Shown in pieces: positions 33,037 through 43,775 of a stretch of 64,000 bases of DNA. The first letter of the stretch is position 1; the number at the start of each line of letters is the position of its first letter. Both the position numbers and the translations under genes were made by a program. The notes beneath the pieces were generated by a model, which saw only the letters and a program-made list of their open reading frames with translations, was not told the DNA's origin and ran no database searches. The DNA is from Reticulitermes speratus (lineage: Eukaryota; Arthropoda; Insecta; Blattodea; Rhinotermitidae), in NCBI GenBank assembly GCA_021186555.1, contig JAJKFL010000005.1:50375635-50439634 (forward strand), in the 5' to 3' direction.

Positions 33037-33511
33037 TATTGAAAAGGAAAATATGGTGGACGAAGACAGGAAAGGCCCACCCATTTCTTGGAGGGAATTT
33101 GAAACTTCAATACGAAGCCTACAAGACAATAAGGCTACAGGACCAGATAATATTCCTGCAGAACTACTAAAGTACATGGGGGAGAGTATGAAAAATACAT
33201 TATTTACTAATATCTCAGACTGTTATGAAAAAGGAAGAATTCCTCAAGAATTTGTACAGAGTAAAACGATCACATTACCCAAGAAAGGTAATGCTACGGA
33301 GTGTTCAAATTATCGAACGATATCGCTCCTGTCTCATGCTTCAAAAGTTCTGCTTAATATTATAAAGAAGAGAATTAAAACAAAAGATTGAAGAAAATCT
33401 GGAAGATGACCAATTTGGTTTTAGAGAAGGAAAAGGAACCAGGGAAGCAATTTTAGCTCTACGTCTAATCCTGGAAAGGTGACTGGAAGTAAACAGAACA
33501 ACATATGTCAC

Positions 33512-33693
33512 ATGAAATGAAACAAAATTAAACCAACTGATGCACAAATTCAGCCACCTTTATTGTAGCGTCCTTATTATATGTCCCTACATATACTAGC
33601 CATACGCTACACTAAAGGTGGCTCAATTTGTGCATCAGTTGGTTTAATTTTGTTTCATTTGATTCGTGAAGATGCACGGTGATAATAATGTGA
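33512..33693 (+). mobile_element. Small family A hairpin inside the LINE, 12-bp duplication
   Basis: Inverted arms with AAACCAACTGATGCACAAATT; the tail GATGCACGGTGATAATAATG is only at the right. AACATATGTCAC is duplicated at 33500-33511 and 33694-33705; removing one copy plus the element restores the RT frame (NRTTYVTFIDLEKA). This is direct proof of the insertion unit. Confidence 0.92.
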
Positions 33694-34345
33694 AACATAT
33701 GTCACCTTTATAGATTTAGAGAAAGCGTCTGACAAGGTAAACTGGAAGCTCCTTTTTAAAAGAATGAAGAAAGTGGGTTTAGACTGGAAGGACAGACGAC
33801 TGATTTTGGCCCTATATAAGTCCCAAAACGCGATAATTGAGATAAATGGAAATAAGGAAGTAGCAGCAATCAAGAGAGGTGTACGACAAGGATGTCCTCT
33901 CTCACCTTATTTATTCAACATGTTTATAGAAGAAGAAATAACTATGATGAAACAGAAGACAAAACTTATCCACATAAATGGGAAGCAGATACATAGTATA
34001 CGATTTGCAGATGACATTGCGGTCCTTGCGGGTTGAGAGAAGGATATGAATAATATGTTACGGATACTGGAAAACGTTTTAAGCAAATACAGACTTAAGA
34101 TAAACAAATCAAAGACTAAGGTTATGAAAATATGTAAAGAGAGTCAGGGAAGAACTGCGCAAGTAAGAATAGGGATTGACAAAGTAAAAGAATTTTGCTA
34201 CCTTGGAAGTATAGTTACCAATGGAAATAGATTTATAAACGAGGTAAATAAAAGGACAGCCATTGCAAAGTTGGCATTCCAAAATAAGAAAACTCTTATC
34301 ATGAACAAGAATCTAAGCCTTGAAACAAGGAAGAAGTTTATAAAA

Positions 34346-34610
34346 GCATATGTGTGGAGTGTCATGACATATGGAAGTGAAACATGGACATTGGGAAGGC
34401 ATATGTATGGAGTGTCATGACGTAAGGAAGTGAAACGTGGACATTAGGAAGGCATATGTGTGGAGTGTCATGACATATGGAAGTGAAACGTGGACATTGG
34501 GAAGGCATATGTGTGGAGTGTCATGACATATGGAAGTGAAACATGGACATTGGGAAGGCATATGTGTGGAGTGTCATGACATATGGAAGTGAAACGTGGA
34601 CATTGGGAAG
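34346..34610 (+). repeat. 53-bp x5 expansion within the LINE ORF
   Basis: Starts at 34346, 34399, 34452, 34505 and 34558, each GCATATGTGTGGAGTGTCAT-like. 53 is not a multiple of 3, so it shifts frame; copy 2 differs most. Confidence 0.96.
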
Positions 34611-35144
34611 GCAAGAGAAAAAGAGGCTGGAAGCAGCTGAAATGTGGTTGTGGAGAAGAGTTAATAGAACTAGTTGGATGGACAGAAAAAGCAACGAAGA
34701 AGTGCTGAAGGAAATCAATGAAAAGAGAACAATATTAAGAGTGATAGGAATGAGGAAAGTCAAACTTATTGGACATTTGTTGAGACATAATGGTTTTGTT
34801 ACCAACATCATGGAAGGTAGAGTGTTGGGGAAGGAAAGTAGAGGACGACCGAGGCTCTCTTACATCAAGAATCTGATGAAAAAACTCTTTTGCAACTCCT
34901 ACGTCGAAATGAAGAGACTGGCACAAGACAGACATCTATGGTTGCAGCGACAAGGCTTAGCCTTTAGAGAATTATGATGATGACATGTTTCGGCACTTCC
35001 TGTGCCATCATCAGGGTGTCGTCGAGAGTTCACAATCCTCAATGCATCCAATTCACTTTCACAATATATAATTTTAGTGATAGTGACTTACAAAAATTAT
35101 ATGTTGTGAAATTGAACTGGATGCATTGAGGATTGTGAACTCTC

Positions 35145-35200
35145 GACGACACCCCTGATGATGGCACAGGAAGTGCCGAAACATATGTAGGGACAGATAA
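35145..35200 (+). ncRNA. Hammerhead motif, right arm of split element
   Basis: CCC, CTGATGA, T, GGCAC-AGGAA-GTGCC (5-bp stem II), GAA, ACATATGT (perfect palindrome), A, GGGA. The left-arm copy (34979-35015, minus) is cut after ACAT by the LINE. Confidence 0.75.
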
Positions 35201-35334
35201 CACTAAAACAGTGTAGTGCATTTGTTGGTATGAAATAATTGGTTGGTTACTTTGTATCTTTGCGTGTGTGGGTCAAATACCATAAGCAGCTCTTTGTCTA
35301 CATGTACTGTTTTAGTATTGGAGAATTTTTTGGG

Positions 35335-35578
35335 TTTGTATTACTTTCACCGTGCATTTTCACTCACTATTCAGTTTACCAACAAATGCACAAACATAAA
35401 CTACTTATATAGTTTTATTAGTATAGTTGTATTCCCCTACACATGTTTCAGTCCGTAGCCTATTTACCCCCCTGAAGATGGTCTACCGACCGAAACACGT
35501 GTAGGGGAATACAACGATACTAATAAAACTATAAAAGTAGTTTATGTTTGTGCATTTGTTGGTGAACTGAATAATAGT
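35335..35578. mobile_element. Family A hammerhead hairpin
   Basis: Inverted repeat 35372-35572 with CCAACAAATGCACAAACATA. The tail TTTCACCGTGCATTTTCAC is only at the left. TTTTTTGGG flanks both sides as a possible duplication. The left-arm ribozyme has lost its CTGA part. Confidence 0.8.
35462..35512 (+). ncRNA. Best-formed hammerhead motif in the window
   Basis: CCCC, CTGAAGA, T, GGTC-TACC-GACC, GAA, ACACGTGT (perfect 8-nt palindrome), A, GGGG. Stem I CCCC/GGGG, stem II 4 bp, and all invariant core bases are present. Confidence 0.78.
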
Positions 35579-35579
35579 T

Positions 35580-36315
35580 TTTTTGGGGGTTTAATTAACA
35601 ATGTGCTCGTCTTGAGAGTGAGGAGACGATTAGAGTGAAAAGTAGGAGGAACGAATGACAGGAAAATTGAACGTGTCCAGTTACAACGTTCGGAAGCAAC
35701 AAAGAATGGAAGTGAGACGCGAATTGAAGTTAGACAGCGAATTCCCCACTGAGGACCAACTAACTGTCATATGAGTCACTAAGTGACACGCGTATTCTCT
35801 GTCTAGCCTCTGGCTCTGGCATTATAATTGAAGGTCTCAGTTTCTGGACACCTGCAAATGAACACGTGACGGTTTTTGTAGCCAGGCGGAAGTTGCTTTC
35901 GTCGTTTCCCTATCATCAAGGATTTAACTTTACGACTGTGACTGTAAAAGTTCTTCTTTCCAGCATCCCCTTGACCCTTCCTGTAGCCTCTTGCTCTGTG
36001 TTTCTAATTTAATTAGTGACAGTGTCAAATCCCTTACAACGACAACAGAAATCTCGCACGACTTCCATCTGTAGCTGCAGTTTCCGACACTTTAAGTCAC
36101 GCTTTCACTGCATATGCACGTCACGTAACTTTATTCGACAAAGGTGCAGACTACAATACCGACCAAAGCATACCTACTTCTCACTGCTCTTTATTGTTCG
36201 TATCATGTATTTAGCGTATTTGAACTACGCGACAGTTACATCTGAATGACGACAGCTTAACAAACCGTCTTCTTTATATGGCGCGAACGTCACTTGACTC
36301 TGCATTTGGCACTTT
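35580..36315. other. Unassigned stretch
   Basis: No recognised repeat or gene. Confidence 0.3.
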
Positions 36316-36320
36316 CCTCT

Positions 36321-36510
36321 AGCGTCAAGTTCAAGGGGCTTTCGCACCACTCTGTATAGCGTCAAGGTTAAGGGGCTGTCGCACCACTCTGTATAGCGTC
36401 AAGGTCAAGGGGCTTTCGCACCACTCTGTATACCGTCAAGGTCAAGGGGCTTTCGCACCACTCTGTATAGCGTCAAGGTCAAGGGGCTTTCGCACCACTC
36501 TGTATATGTA
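36321..36510. repeat. 37-bp minisatellite, about 5 units
   Basis: GTCAAGGTCAAGGGGCTTTC, GCACCACTCTGTATAGC; starts at 36324, 36361, 36398 and onward. Confidence 0.95.
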
Positions 36511-36596
36511 AACACAGCATGGCGCAAAAGTTACTCGACTCTTTGCACTTGACAGTTGCTGCCAGTCAAGTAATTTTTTGCCCCATCTTATATGTG

Positions 36597-36652
36597 TACA
36601 CACACACACACACACACACAATACACATATATATATATATATACATACATAC
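36597..36652. repeat. (CA)n/(TA)n microsatellite
   Basis: Adjacent CA and TA runs. Confidence 0.95.
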
Positions 36653-36721
36653 GCTGTGTTTGTGTGTCCTTGTGCACGTACGGGTGCTTGTACGTACGTG
36701 CCTACTTGCATGTCCATCTGT

Positions 36722-36848
36722 ATCCCATGGCTTAGGCAGTTACTCCCCGGCCTTTAATCGCAGAGGCTCGGGTTCGATCCTGGGCCAGTCTGCGTGGAGT
36801 TTATGGTGAACAGATTTGCACTGGGACTGGTAATAAACCCGCGGCTTC
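36722..36848 (+). mobile_element. SINE S5-like head fragment
   Basis: GCTTAGGCAGTTACTCCCCG and B-box GGTTCGATCCTGG, then AGTCTGCGTGGAGTTTATGG and GCACTGGGAC, in S5 order. Confidence 0.6.
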
Positions 36849-37290
36849 CGAATTAGCGAGCAGTGTCGTGATAGTTGTGCTGACGTCATGACCAATGGTG
36901 ATTCTTTTATTCCCTTCGCGGCCGTGTGCAGACCCTGCGACGCCTGTAAGAAGTGTACTCCGGACAGAATTACCCGGTTCGGACAAGCATCGCAGCTTCG
37001 CAATAGGAAAGACACCTATGTGGAGGCGAATAAAAAGAAGAGGGAACAGAGCTGGATTGCGAAACCGCGAGATCAATGAGATTTCCCGTAGACAGAAAGC
37101 AATTCCAACGTTACACCTTCACTGCATGACTATAAGATTGAAGGGGCTAGGAAGAAGGAGAACAGCGGATGAAAGAATTCCAGTTTCGTTGTAACGTACA
37201 CACGCTGACATTTAGACTGGTCTATTCTGCTGATTCTTCTGTCCACATCTGTTCTTATGTTCCGAAATACGTTTGTTACTTTCGTCAAGA
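36849..37290. other. Unassigned, possibly unique sequence
   Basis: Slightly GC-richer, with overlapping open frames on both strands (for example 36888-37079, CRPCDACKKCTPDR). No family recognised. Confidence 0.25.
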
Positions 37291-37292
37291 GT

Positions 37293-37585
37293 GGGCCGCG
37301 ATAGCTCAGTCGGTACAGCGACTCGCTACGGGCTGGACGGTCCGGGGATCGAATCCGGGTGGGGGCGAGATTTTCCGCACCCGTCCAGACCGGACTTGGG
37401 GCCTACCCAGTCTCCTGCACAATGAATACCGTGTCTCATTCTCGGGGTAAAGCGACCGGGGCGTGGCGTTGACCACCCATCCCCATCTAGCGCCGAGGTT
37501 AAAGAAAGGGTAGAGCTATACGTCTACTCCCCCTCTGTGCCTTCATGGCCTGTTACAAGGTAAACTTTACCTTTACCTTTTACCT
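37293..37585 (+). mobile_element. tRNA-derived SINE, family S4, full length
   Basis: Head GATAGCTCAGTCGGTACAGC (A-box) and GGGGATCGAATCC (B-box). Body with CCGTCCAGACCGG, GGGGTAAAGCGACCGGGGCG. Ends in (TTTACC)n like S1. Confidence 0.9.
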
Positions 37586-37621
37586 CTGTCGAGTAACAAA
37601 TCGACAGTCCAAGAAAATTAC

Positions 37622-37685
37622 TTAAGATTCTGAAGATGGAGGCAGCATGAGCCGTCGAAACTGCGGTAAATATTTGCCAATTGAG
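37622..37685 (+). mobile_element. Family C hammerhead-element fragment
   Basis: CTGAAGATGGAGGCAGCATG, then GTCGAAACTGCGGTAAATA. Core letters are present but stem II does not pair well. Confidence 0.45.
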
Positions 37686-37725
37686 AGGCAGTCATCCCTG
37701 AAGACTAACTTCATTACACCGGTGA

Positions 37726-38010
37726 GACAACTTCAAACCTCGCAATATGTCAACACATTTTTACCAGCATGACAACTTCAAACCTCGCAATATGTCAACA
37801 CATTTCTACCAGCATGACAACTTCAAACCTCGCAATATGTCAACACATTTCTACCAGCATGACAACGTCAAACCTCGCAATATGTCAACACATTTCTACC
37901 AGCATGACAACGTCAAACCTCGCAATATGTCAACACATTTCTACCAGCATGACAACGTCAAACCTCGCAATATGTCAACACATTTCTACCAGCATGACAA
38001 GTTCAAAACG
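37726..38010. repeat. 45-bp minisatellite, about 6 units
   Basis: CGCAATATGTCAACACATTT, CTACCAGCATGACAACTTC. 45 bp is 15 codons, so frames stay open (MSTHFYQHDNFKPRN). This is a by-product of the period. Confidence 0.95.
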
Positions 38011-38345
38011 CGGTTTCACAGATCAGATCCACAGATCAGATCCACAAATCAGATCCTCTGCTTTACGTCTGTAAATCTCCATATTTGTACATCTGAACAG
38101 ACCTCGAGTAACATTCACGTAGCAAAATCGGCACGTTCAACACCACTAATTCCAGAGCCGGCCTACAGCCACAGCCCTGCCTCAGTCCATCAGGCTGCAG
38201 CCCTCACACACAAACAATGTGACGTCACCGCCAATGCCATCCTCACATATTTTATCGCTTATGAAACAGAAATTTTTCGTAACCCACCGATACACAATTT
38301 TAGAGGGGATATGAAAAAACTTGACCGATCCTCACTACACCAACA

Positions 38346-38748
38346 CAGGTGCGCACCCAGAATTTTTTCGCTGGGGGGGGGGCTGACCCTTGGGCTATAT
38401 ACAATTTATGTTTGAATTTAAAAATTATGTTATAAAAATCATGTAAGTATAACATAACACTGTCTGCAACTGCATTTATATACATACAAATATAACTACA
38501 TGTTCCGTGACTCAATCACAGTGTCCTATCTTCTTGTTTTTTTAAATTTTATTAATTTATTTTTCAAAATTCTAACGTACTTAGTCATCAGCTGATTTCA
38601 GTGGCTGATTTCAGCTGAAGGGTAAATCACGTAAAACTTTTGATATCATAATATCTACAAAATCTGTGTTTTTAAATTTCGGTTTTGGGGGATTTTGGGG
38701 GGGGGCTGCAGCTCGACAGTCCCCCCCCCCCCATTGGGTGCGCCCCTG
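38346..38748. mobile_element. hAT-type MITE
   Basis: Ends CAGGTGCGCACCCAG and TGGGTGCGCCCCTG. Flanks CACCAACA (38338-38345) and GACCAACA (38749-38756) match 7 of 8. G and C runs lie just inside the ends. Confidence 0.83.
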
Positions 38749-38756
38749 GACCAACA

Positions 38757-39063
38757 AGTGACGTTTTTACGGCAATATAAGGACAGTCGCAGCCGGTATA
38801 GTGACCAGGCTGAGGGTTGGACAAGCGAAGACCCGCCACTCGACGGCCGGCACGAACAAGACATCTTTCTGTTTTCCAAATTTTCCAGACTGGCTAATTG
38901 ACCCTCTCAGTCCCTTATTTAATGGGTATCGAAAGCTCTTTCCCCGGGAGTAAAGCGGCCGTGGCGTGAATCTCACCACTAATCTCCATATAATGCCAAG
39001 TTTAAGAATGCGTGGAACTATAACTCCACTCCCCCATATGCCTTCATAGCGTGAACAGGTACG
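38757..39063 (+). mobile_element. Diverged SINE S4-like copy
   Basis: GGTATAGTGACCAGGCTGAG then TTTCCCCGGGAGTAAAGCGG and CTCCACTCCCC...GCCTTCATAGCGTG follow S4 order. Confidence 0.6.
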
Positions 39064-39480
39064 ACTTTATAATACGCCAAGTAATGCCGCTTGCGTTTCA
39101 AATATTTCTCCTTTCGACCCGCAAAGGATATTTCCCTCGCTTCGCCGTGTTATGCCAAAGGATTTCCGATACAGATTCGATTTAAAGGGATGAATACGTG
39201 GATGTGGAGGGAAGATAGCAGAGAGGCGGCCACAGTCCAATATTGTGCTTGTATCGATCTGTTCGATTGCAGCCATTCTGTACAGAAAGCTGTCGATTTT
39301 ATGGGCTCTTGTAACAACAGAAACTACAAGAATTATAAATGTATCTCTGATATTACAATGTAAGATTTGCCTGAAAGTTCAACGAGAGTACAACTGGCCG
39401 CATGAAACAGATCCTACCTTGCCAAGCTGATAGTTACTAAACTAGTTTGTAGTCGTACCCTTTGTACCTACTCATTGTAA
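39064..39480. other. Unassigned stretch
   Basis: Nothing recognised. Confidence 0.3.
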
Positions 39481-39482
39481 AA

Positions 39483-40043
39483 CTAAAGGTAAAGCAATCC
39501 CATGGCCGATCTCAGTGGCCGCGCTGTCTAAGGCGTGGGTCTGCGGCAGCTCGCTTACTGGGATCGTGGGTTCGAATCCTGCCCAGGGCATGCAAGTCTG
39601 TCTGTTGTGAGTGTTGTGTGTTGTCAGGTAGAGGTCTCTGCGAAGGGCTGATCACTCGTCAAGAGGAGTCCTACCGAGTGTGTTGTGTCTGTGTGTGATC
39701 GTGAAGCCTCGAAAAATGAGGCGGCCTAGGCCCCCAAGGGGCTGTCGAGCCATTGGAAAGAAAAACGCAATCCCATTAGGGTTCCAGGAGGTTGAGGCTT
39801 CCAGATTTCTAGACAATGGCATATGAAGGTGGTAAGGTTGTCAACGCTACGCACCGGCCGCCTTTACCCCCCAGGAAATATTCCTGGTACTCATTTCTGT
39901 TAGAGGCTGAGTCGACCCCAGGGCCATAGTGCGAACGAAAGGATTATGTCAATGAAAAATTCTAATGACACCATCGGGAATCGAACCCGCGACCTTCCGG
40001 CTTGTAGCGCAGTGCCTCAACCAACTGCGCCACCGCGTGCCCT
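39483..40043 (-). mobile_element. SINE S1 copy interrupted by SINE S2
   Basis: The S1 3' end (GGTAAAGCAATCCCAT) is at 39486-39504 and the remainder at about 39765-40043. GCAATCCCAT occurs on both sides of the S2 insert as its target duplication. Confidence 0.88.
39505..39764 (+). mobile_element. SINE S2 nested in S1
   Basis: Head GGTCTAAGGCG-like, B-box GGGTTCGAATCC; ends in an A-rich tail. Confidence 0.9.
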
Positions 40044-40065
40044 ATTGTAAATGTAGAGGGTTATT

Positions 40066-40275
40066 GTTGCACCTGATCACACACATTGACACGTACACAC
40101 TCGGCAGGACTCCTCTGGACGAGTGATAAGCCCGTCTCAGAGACCTCTACCTGACAACACACAACAATCACAACAGACAGACATCCATGCCCTAGGCAGG
40201 ATTCGAACCCACAATCCCAGTAAGCGAGCGGCCACAGGCCTGCGCCTTAGACCGCGCGGCTACTGGGATCGGCTA
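40066..40275 (-). mobile_element. SINE S2, 3'-truncated
   Basis: Intact tRNA-like head at the right; the A-rich 3' end is missing. Confidence 0.88.
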
Positions 40276-40898
40276 ATCAAAAATCCGCATGATTTTACGT
40301 AAACCGAAGGTTAGTTACAGGTGTGTTAAGAGAATAAAATTAAAATTCCAATAATTCACAATTTTGAATGCTGAAAAAAAGACAACAAATACAAAAATTT
40401 TGATGATTATCCAAAACAAACCGAGCTATGGGAATAGGACAAGTGATTAGCGATGAACACGAAACAGGTTATGTTTGCGGAAAATGATGATAATTGTTAC
40501 TTCGTATTAGAATAGTACACGACAAAGGTGCCTCCATGTGTGCAGTGCAGAGTTGCTTGAAGTCTGTCTCCGTATGCTAAAACTGCAAACGTCAAGTGTT
40601 ATGGGGGGGAAAAAAATATATGCACTTATATTTTAACATAATGCGTGATCAGAATTTCAAACCAAGTACAAAATTTAATTTACTCGCCAGCTGCATGACA
40701 CTGAGGAATTACTTACGTGGGCATAAAAAAATTATTAACCCGCCTTTTTTTTCATCCCCACTTCTTGTGTTTAATTCACCGTTCAGACTTTACTTGGCAT
40801 ATAGGCTGGCTCCTTCCCTGTCTCTGGCACCACCGAGTAAGGCAGTGCATGTAGCAAGATCACAGTCTTCGGCATCTGACGCCGTGTAGTTTTGTACG
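40276..40898. other. Unassigned stretch
   Basis: Nothing recognised. The frame at 40596-40889 has no domain. Confidence 0.3.
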
Positions 40899-40900
40899 TA

Positions 40901-40978
40901 CAGGGTATACACAAACGAATGGTGCGGTTTCAATAGTTTTCACTATTTAAACCGCACCATTCTTTTGTGTATACCCTG
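40901..40978. mobile_element. 78-bp palindromic MITE (copy 1)
   Basis: Almost pure palindrome: CAGGGTATACACAAACGAAT ... ATTCTTTTGTGTATACCCTG with GGTGCGGTTT inside. TA flanks at 40899-40900 and 40979-40980. Confidence 0.93.
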
Positions 40979-41144
40979 TATATAAGTAACAACGTTTCAG
41001 AAGAACCTACTTCCGCCATCTACTGCCCTGACCTTGGAGGCAGCTTGTTTCTCCTTAACGTCTGTACATGTGTACCAAACTGTACGACGTCATATTTACC
41101 GCTTTGTACATATATGTCATAGAGCAGGCTTATGTGTCATGGGG

Positions 41145-41410
41145 GAGCGGTGCGTACAGGATTTTGGTAGGGAAACCTGAAGGAAAAGAGACCACTTGGT
41201 AGACGTAGGCGTAAAGGGGAGGATAATATTAAAATGGGACTTCAAGAAATAAGACGGAGACGTGGAATGGATTAATATGGCTCAAGACAGGGCCAAGTGG
41301 TGGAAATGAACCTTCGGGTTCTATAAAATGCTGATAATTTCTTGACCAGCTGAGGAACTGTTAAGATTCTCAGGAAGGACTCTGCTCCATGGAGTTAGTC
41401 CTATATGTAA
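41145..41410 (+). mobile_element. LINE L2 3' fragment
   Basis: GCGTACAGGATTTTGGTAGG, GAGACCACTTGGTAGACG, GAGGATAATATTAAAATGGG, then the L2 3' UTR and CTCCATGGAGTTAGTC. Confidence 0.85.
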
Positions 41411-41564
41411 TATCCGTAAATGTAACACGCGTTTAGTTCATTAGTATTGGGCGCACACTCGAATTCCTATTTATAACTTAAAGGTGCGTGTAGAAACTGC
41501 GCATTCCATTGGGGCCCAGCTTTTCAGTTTTGATCATATTTTCGGTAAGGCAACACTCTTTTAG

Positions 41565-41826
41565 GGCCGCTCCCAGTGGCCGTGCGGTCTAAGGCGTGGG
41601 TCTTCGGCCGCTCGCTTACTAGGATCGTTGGTTCGAATCCCACCGGGGGCATGGATGTCTGTCTGTTGTGAGTGTTGTGTGTTGTCAGGTAGAGGTCTCT
41701 GCGACGAGCTGGTCACTCGTCCAGAGGAGTACTACCGACTGTGGTGTGTTTCCAATGTGTGTGATCGTGAAACCTCGACGAAACGAGGAGGCCCAGGCCC
41801 ATATAGGGCTGTCGAGCCATAAAACA
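41565..41826 (+). mobile_element. SINE S2, full length
   Basis: Starts at the tRNA-like head GGCCGTGCGGTCTAAGGCG and ends GAGCCATAAAAC. Confidence 0.9.
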
Positions 41827-41869
41827 AACACCCTTAGACTGCGACCTGCCGTGTCCTTTGACCCCGCAT

Positions 41870-42425
41870 ACTCAGGCATGTTGTTACCGAAGTTTCGTTA
41901 GAACTGTTACCTGTGGCTTGAAGCAAATATGCTGGTTATCACCTACCAGACCACACGGTGTCATAACCTGAAAGAGCATAATATCTTCTACCCTGAATAT
42001 AGAGACGGTGTATTCCTCCGAAACGTCGGTAACCACCTACCATAATATACGGTGTCACAGCTCAGTAGACCACAATACGAAACGTGGGAGATGTGAGGTG
42101 CTAACTGCGGTGGCTGACTACCGTCTCTTGATATTTACGCCGTGTAGTCTGGCATAGAAAGTTAGCGACATTTCGGAGGAACATACTGCTTCCATCTTCA
42201 GGTCACACTGTCTTCTTCACCGTGGAAACCTCATATAACCATACAGTCAATAAATGTTTAATTTAAACGAAGACTGTTTGTCTTTTCATTGAAGATTTCA
42301 AGTCTTCTGTCAGGTGACACCGTGTGGTTGGGCGGACTGCTCACTTAACGGCACGGCGTCACATCCCAGAAGATTTGAAATCTTCAGCAACACCGCTGTG
42401 AGAACCTAAAAATCTTGCAAGTCTT
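41870..42425. mobile_element. Mosaic of decayed hammerhead-element fragments
   Basis: Core-like relics: 41991-42035 plus (CTGAATA...CGAAACGTCGGTAAC; G8 changed) and 42150-42212 minus (CTGAAGATGGAAGC...CTCCGAAATGTCGC). Also ACGGCGTCACATCCCAGAAG and CACCGCTGTGAGAACC at 42353-42408. Confidence 0.5.
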
Positions 42426-42956
42426 TCCGTGCTTCAATTTATGTTCTTTTGATATGAAATTGCAATCTGTGTGTATAAGCTTTCTGTAGACTTAAGGGAT
42501 TATATTTCTTATCGGTTTGTTCGTTTTTGTTGATACACTGAAAGTTCGGTTTGTGTCACACATTAATAATAAGTGAAAATGGCACAGGTGCGTGCTGAGA
42601 TTCAGAAAACTCACACCCAACCAGCTGGGTGAAGCACAGCACATCAAAGCAGCTTTTATCAGTCCCTTAATAACAGCCCATATGTGCCTCTGTAACATAC
42701 ATACAAAGTGTGTGTTTAAAATGTAATGGAAAAATGCCTTGGCCTTCATGGCCTGTTCTACGGTGAACTCTAGCATTACCTATATGCATTTACTGCAGTG
42801 AGACAGGCATACTTATTAGTCAGTTCCCTTAGAATTACAATTATGGAATTTCATACGTTTTATTTGAGAATTCTTCCTTAACACTTCAAGCCAAGTGGTT
42901 ACTATATGTACCACCATGTTTAACGTTCAACAATTCTACGTTCTGCCCACACAGTG

Positions 42957-43483
42957 TATTTATGTGTTTTGTGTGGATCTCAGAACAAACAGCGATTATT
43001 TCACTGTACAGCATTAACTGACTGGTTTGTATAACTGAGACGGAGTGTGTTTACTGCGCGGTACGGACTGTATTTATGTGTTTTGTGTGGATCTCAGAAC
43101 AAACAGCGATTATTTCACTGTACAGCATTAACTGACTGGTTTGTATAACTGAGACGGAGTGTGTTTACTGCGCGGTACGAACTGTATTTATGTGTTTTGT
43201 GTGGATCTCAGAACAAACAGCGATTATTTCACTGTACAGCATTAACTGACTGGTTTGTATAACTGAGACGGAGTGTGTTTACTGCGCGGTACGAACTGTA
43301 TTTATGTGTTTTGTGTGGATCTCAGAACAAACAGCGATTATTTCACTGTACAGCATTAACTGACTGGTTTGTATAACTGAGACGGAGTGTGTTTACTGCG
43401 CGGTACGGACTGTATTTATGTGTTTTGTGTGGATCTCAGAACAAACAGCGATTATTTCACTGTACAGCATTAACTGACTGGTT
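42957..43483 (+). repeat. 114-bp satellite, left part of array
   Basis: About 4.6 units, very uniform; stops exactly at the MULE end. Confidence 0.97.
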
Positions 43484-43775
43484 GGTGTCGTGCGCGAGGC
43501 GGACGTGCTTCAGGCGGACAAGCTAAAATCGTGCGTGAGGCGGACAGAGTGTTAAATACCGTGCTTCAGGCGGACAATGAAACTGATCCCTTTTTATCTG
43601 CTACATGATTAAGATAAGAAAACTAAGGTTATGCAAGTTACACAAGTCCATTTTCTGCAAACTTTCCCTCACACATTTTTCTCCCCTCAACTTGGGATTA
43701 GTCAATGTCTTCATGACATGCAGACAAGAAGCTTTGTCAGTCAGTTACTCATATAATATTTTCATTATTTAATAT

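Larger units (their letters stand above)
32287..34977 (+). mobile_element. Non-LTR retrotransposon (L1 here), 5'-truncated, with reverse transcriptase
   Basis: Pieces 32287-32476, 33037-33511 and 33706-34977 form one broken ORF. RT motifs: TGPDNIPAELLKYMG, DDQFGFREGKGTREAI, FIDLEKASDKVNW (catalytic Asp), GVRQGCPLSPYLFN, IRFADDIAVLA (FADD box). The C-terminal part has GSETWTLGR, IGHLLRH and ESRGRPRLSYI. The endonuclease domain is missing. Damage: an in-frame TGA after LILER and after AVLAG, two insertions, and a 53-bp x5 expansion. The 3' end is (ATG)n. It cannot make a full RT. Confidence 0.9.
32200..35236. mobile_element. Family A hammerhead hairpin split by a LINE
   Basis: The left piece 32200-32286 (tail ACCGTGCATTTCAG, tip CCAACAAATGCAC, up to CTGTCCCTACAT) and the right piece 34978-35236 rejoin as one inverted repeat. 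The break lies in the ribozyme stem III region (ACAT|GTTTCGG). ACAT seems duplicated at the LINE ends. Confidence 0.8.

Noticed and set aside
2648-35578. Family A hairpins as ordinary foldback DNA transposons
   Set aside because: Duplication lengths vary (10-14 bp), a tail occurs on one side only and a single-arm copy exists, which fits retroposition of Penelope-like elements better.
37747-38415. 222-codon open frame, longest in the window
   Set aside because: Its first half is a 45-bp minisatellite (15 codons), so openness follows from the period; the second half runs into a hAT MITE and has no domain.
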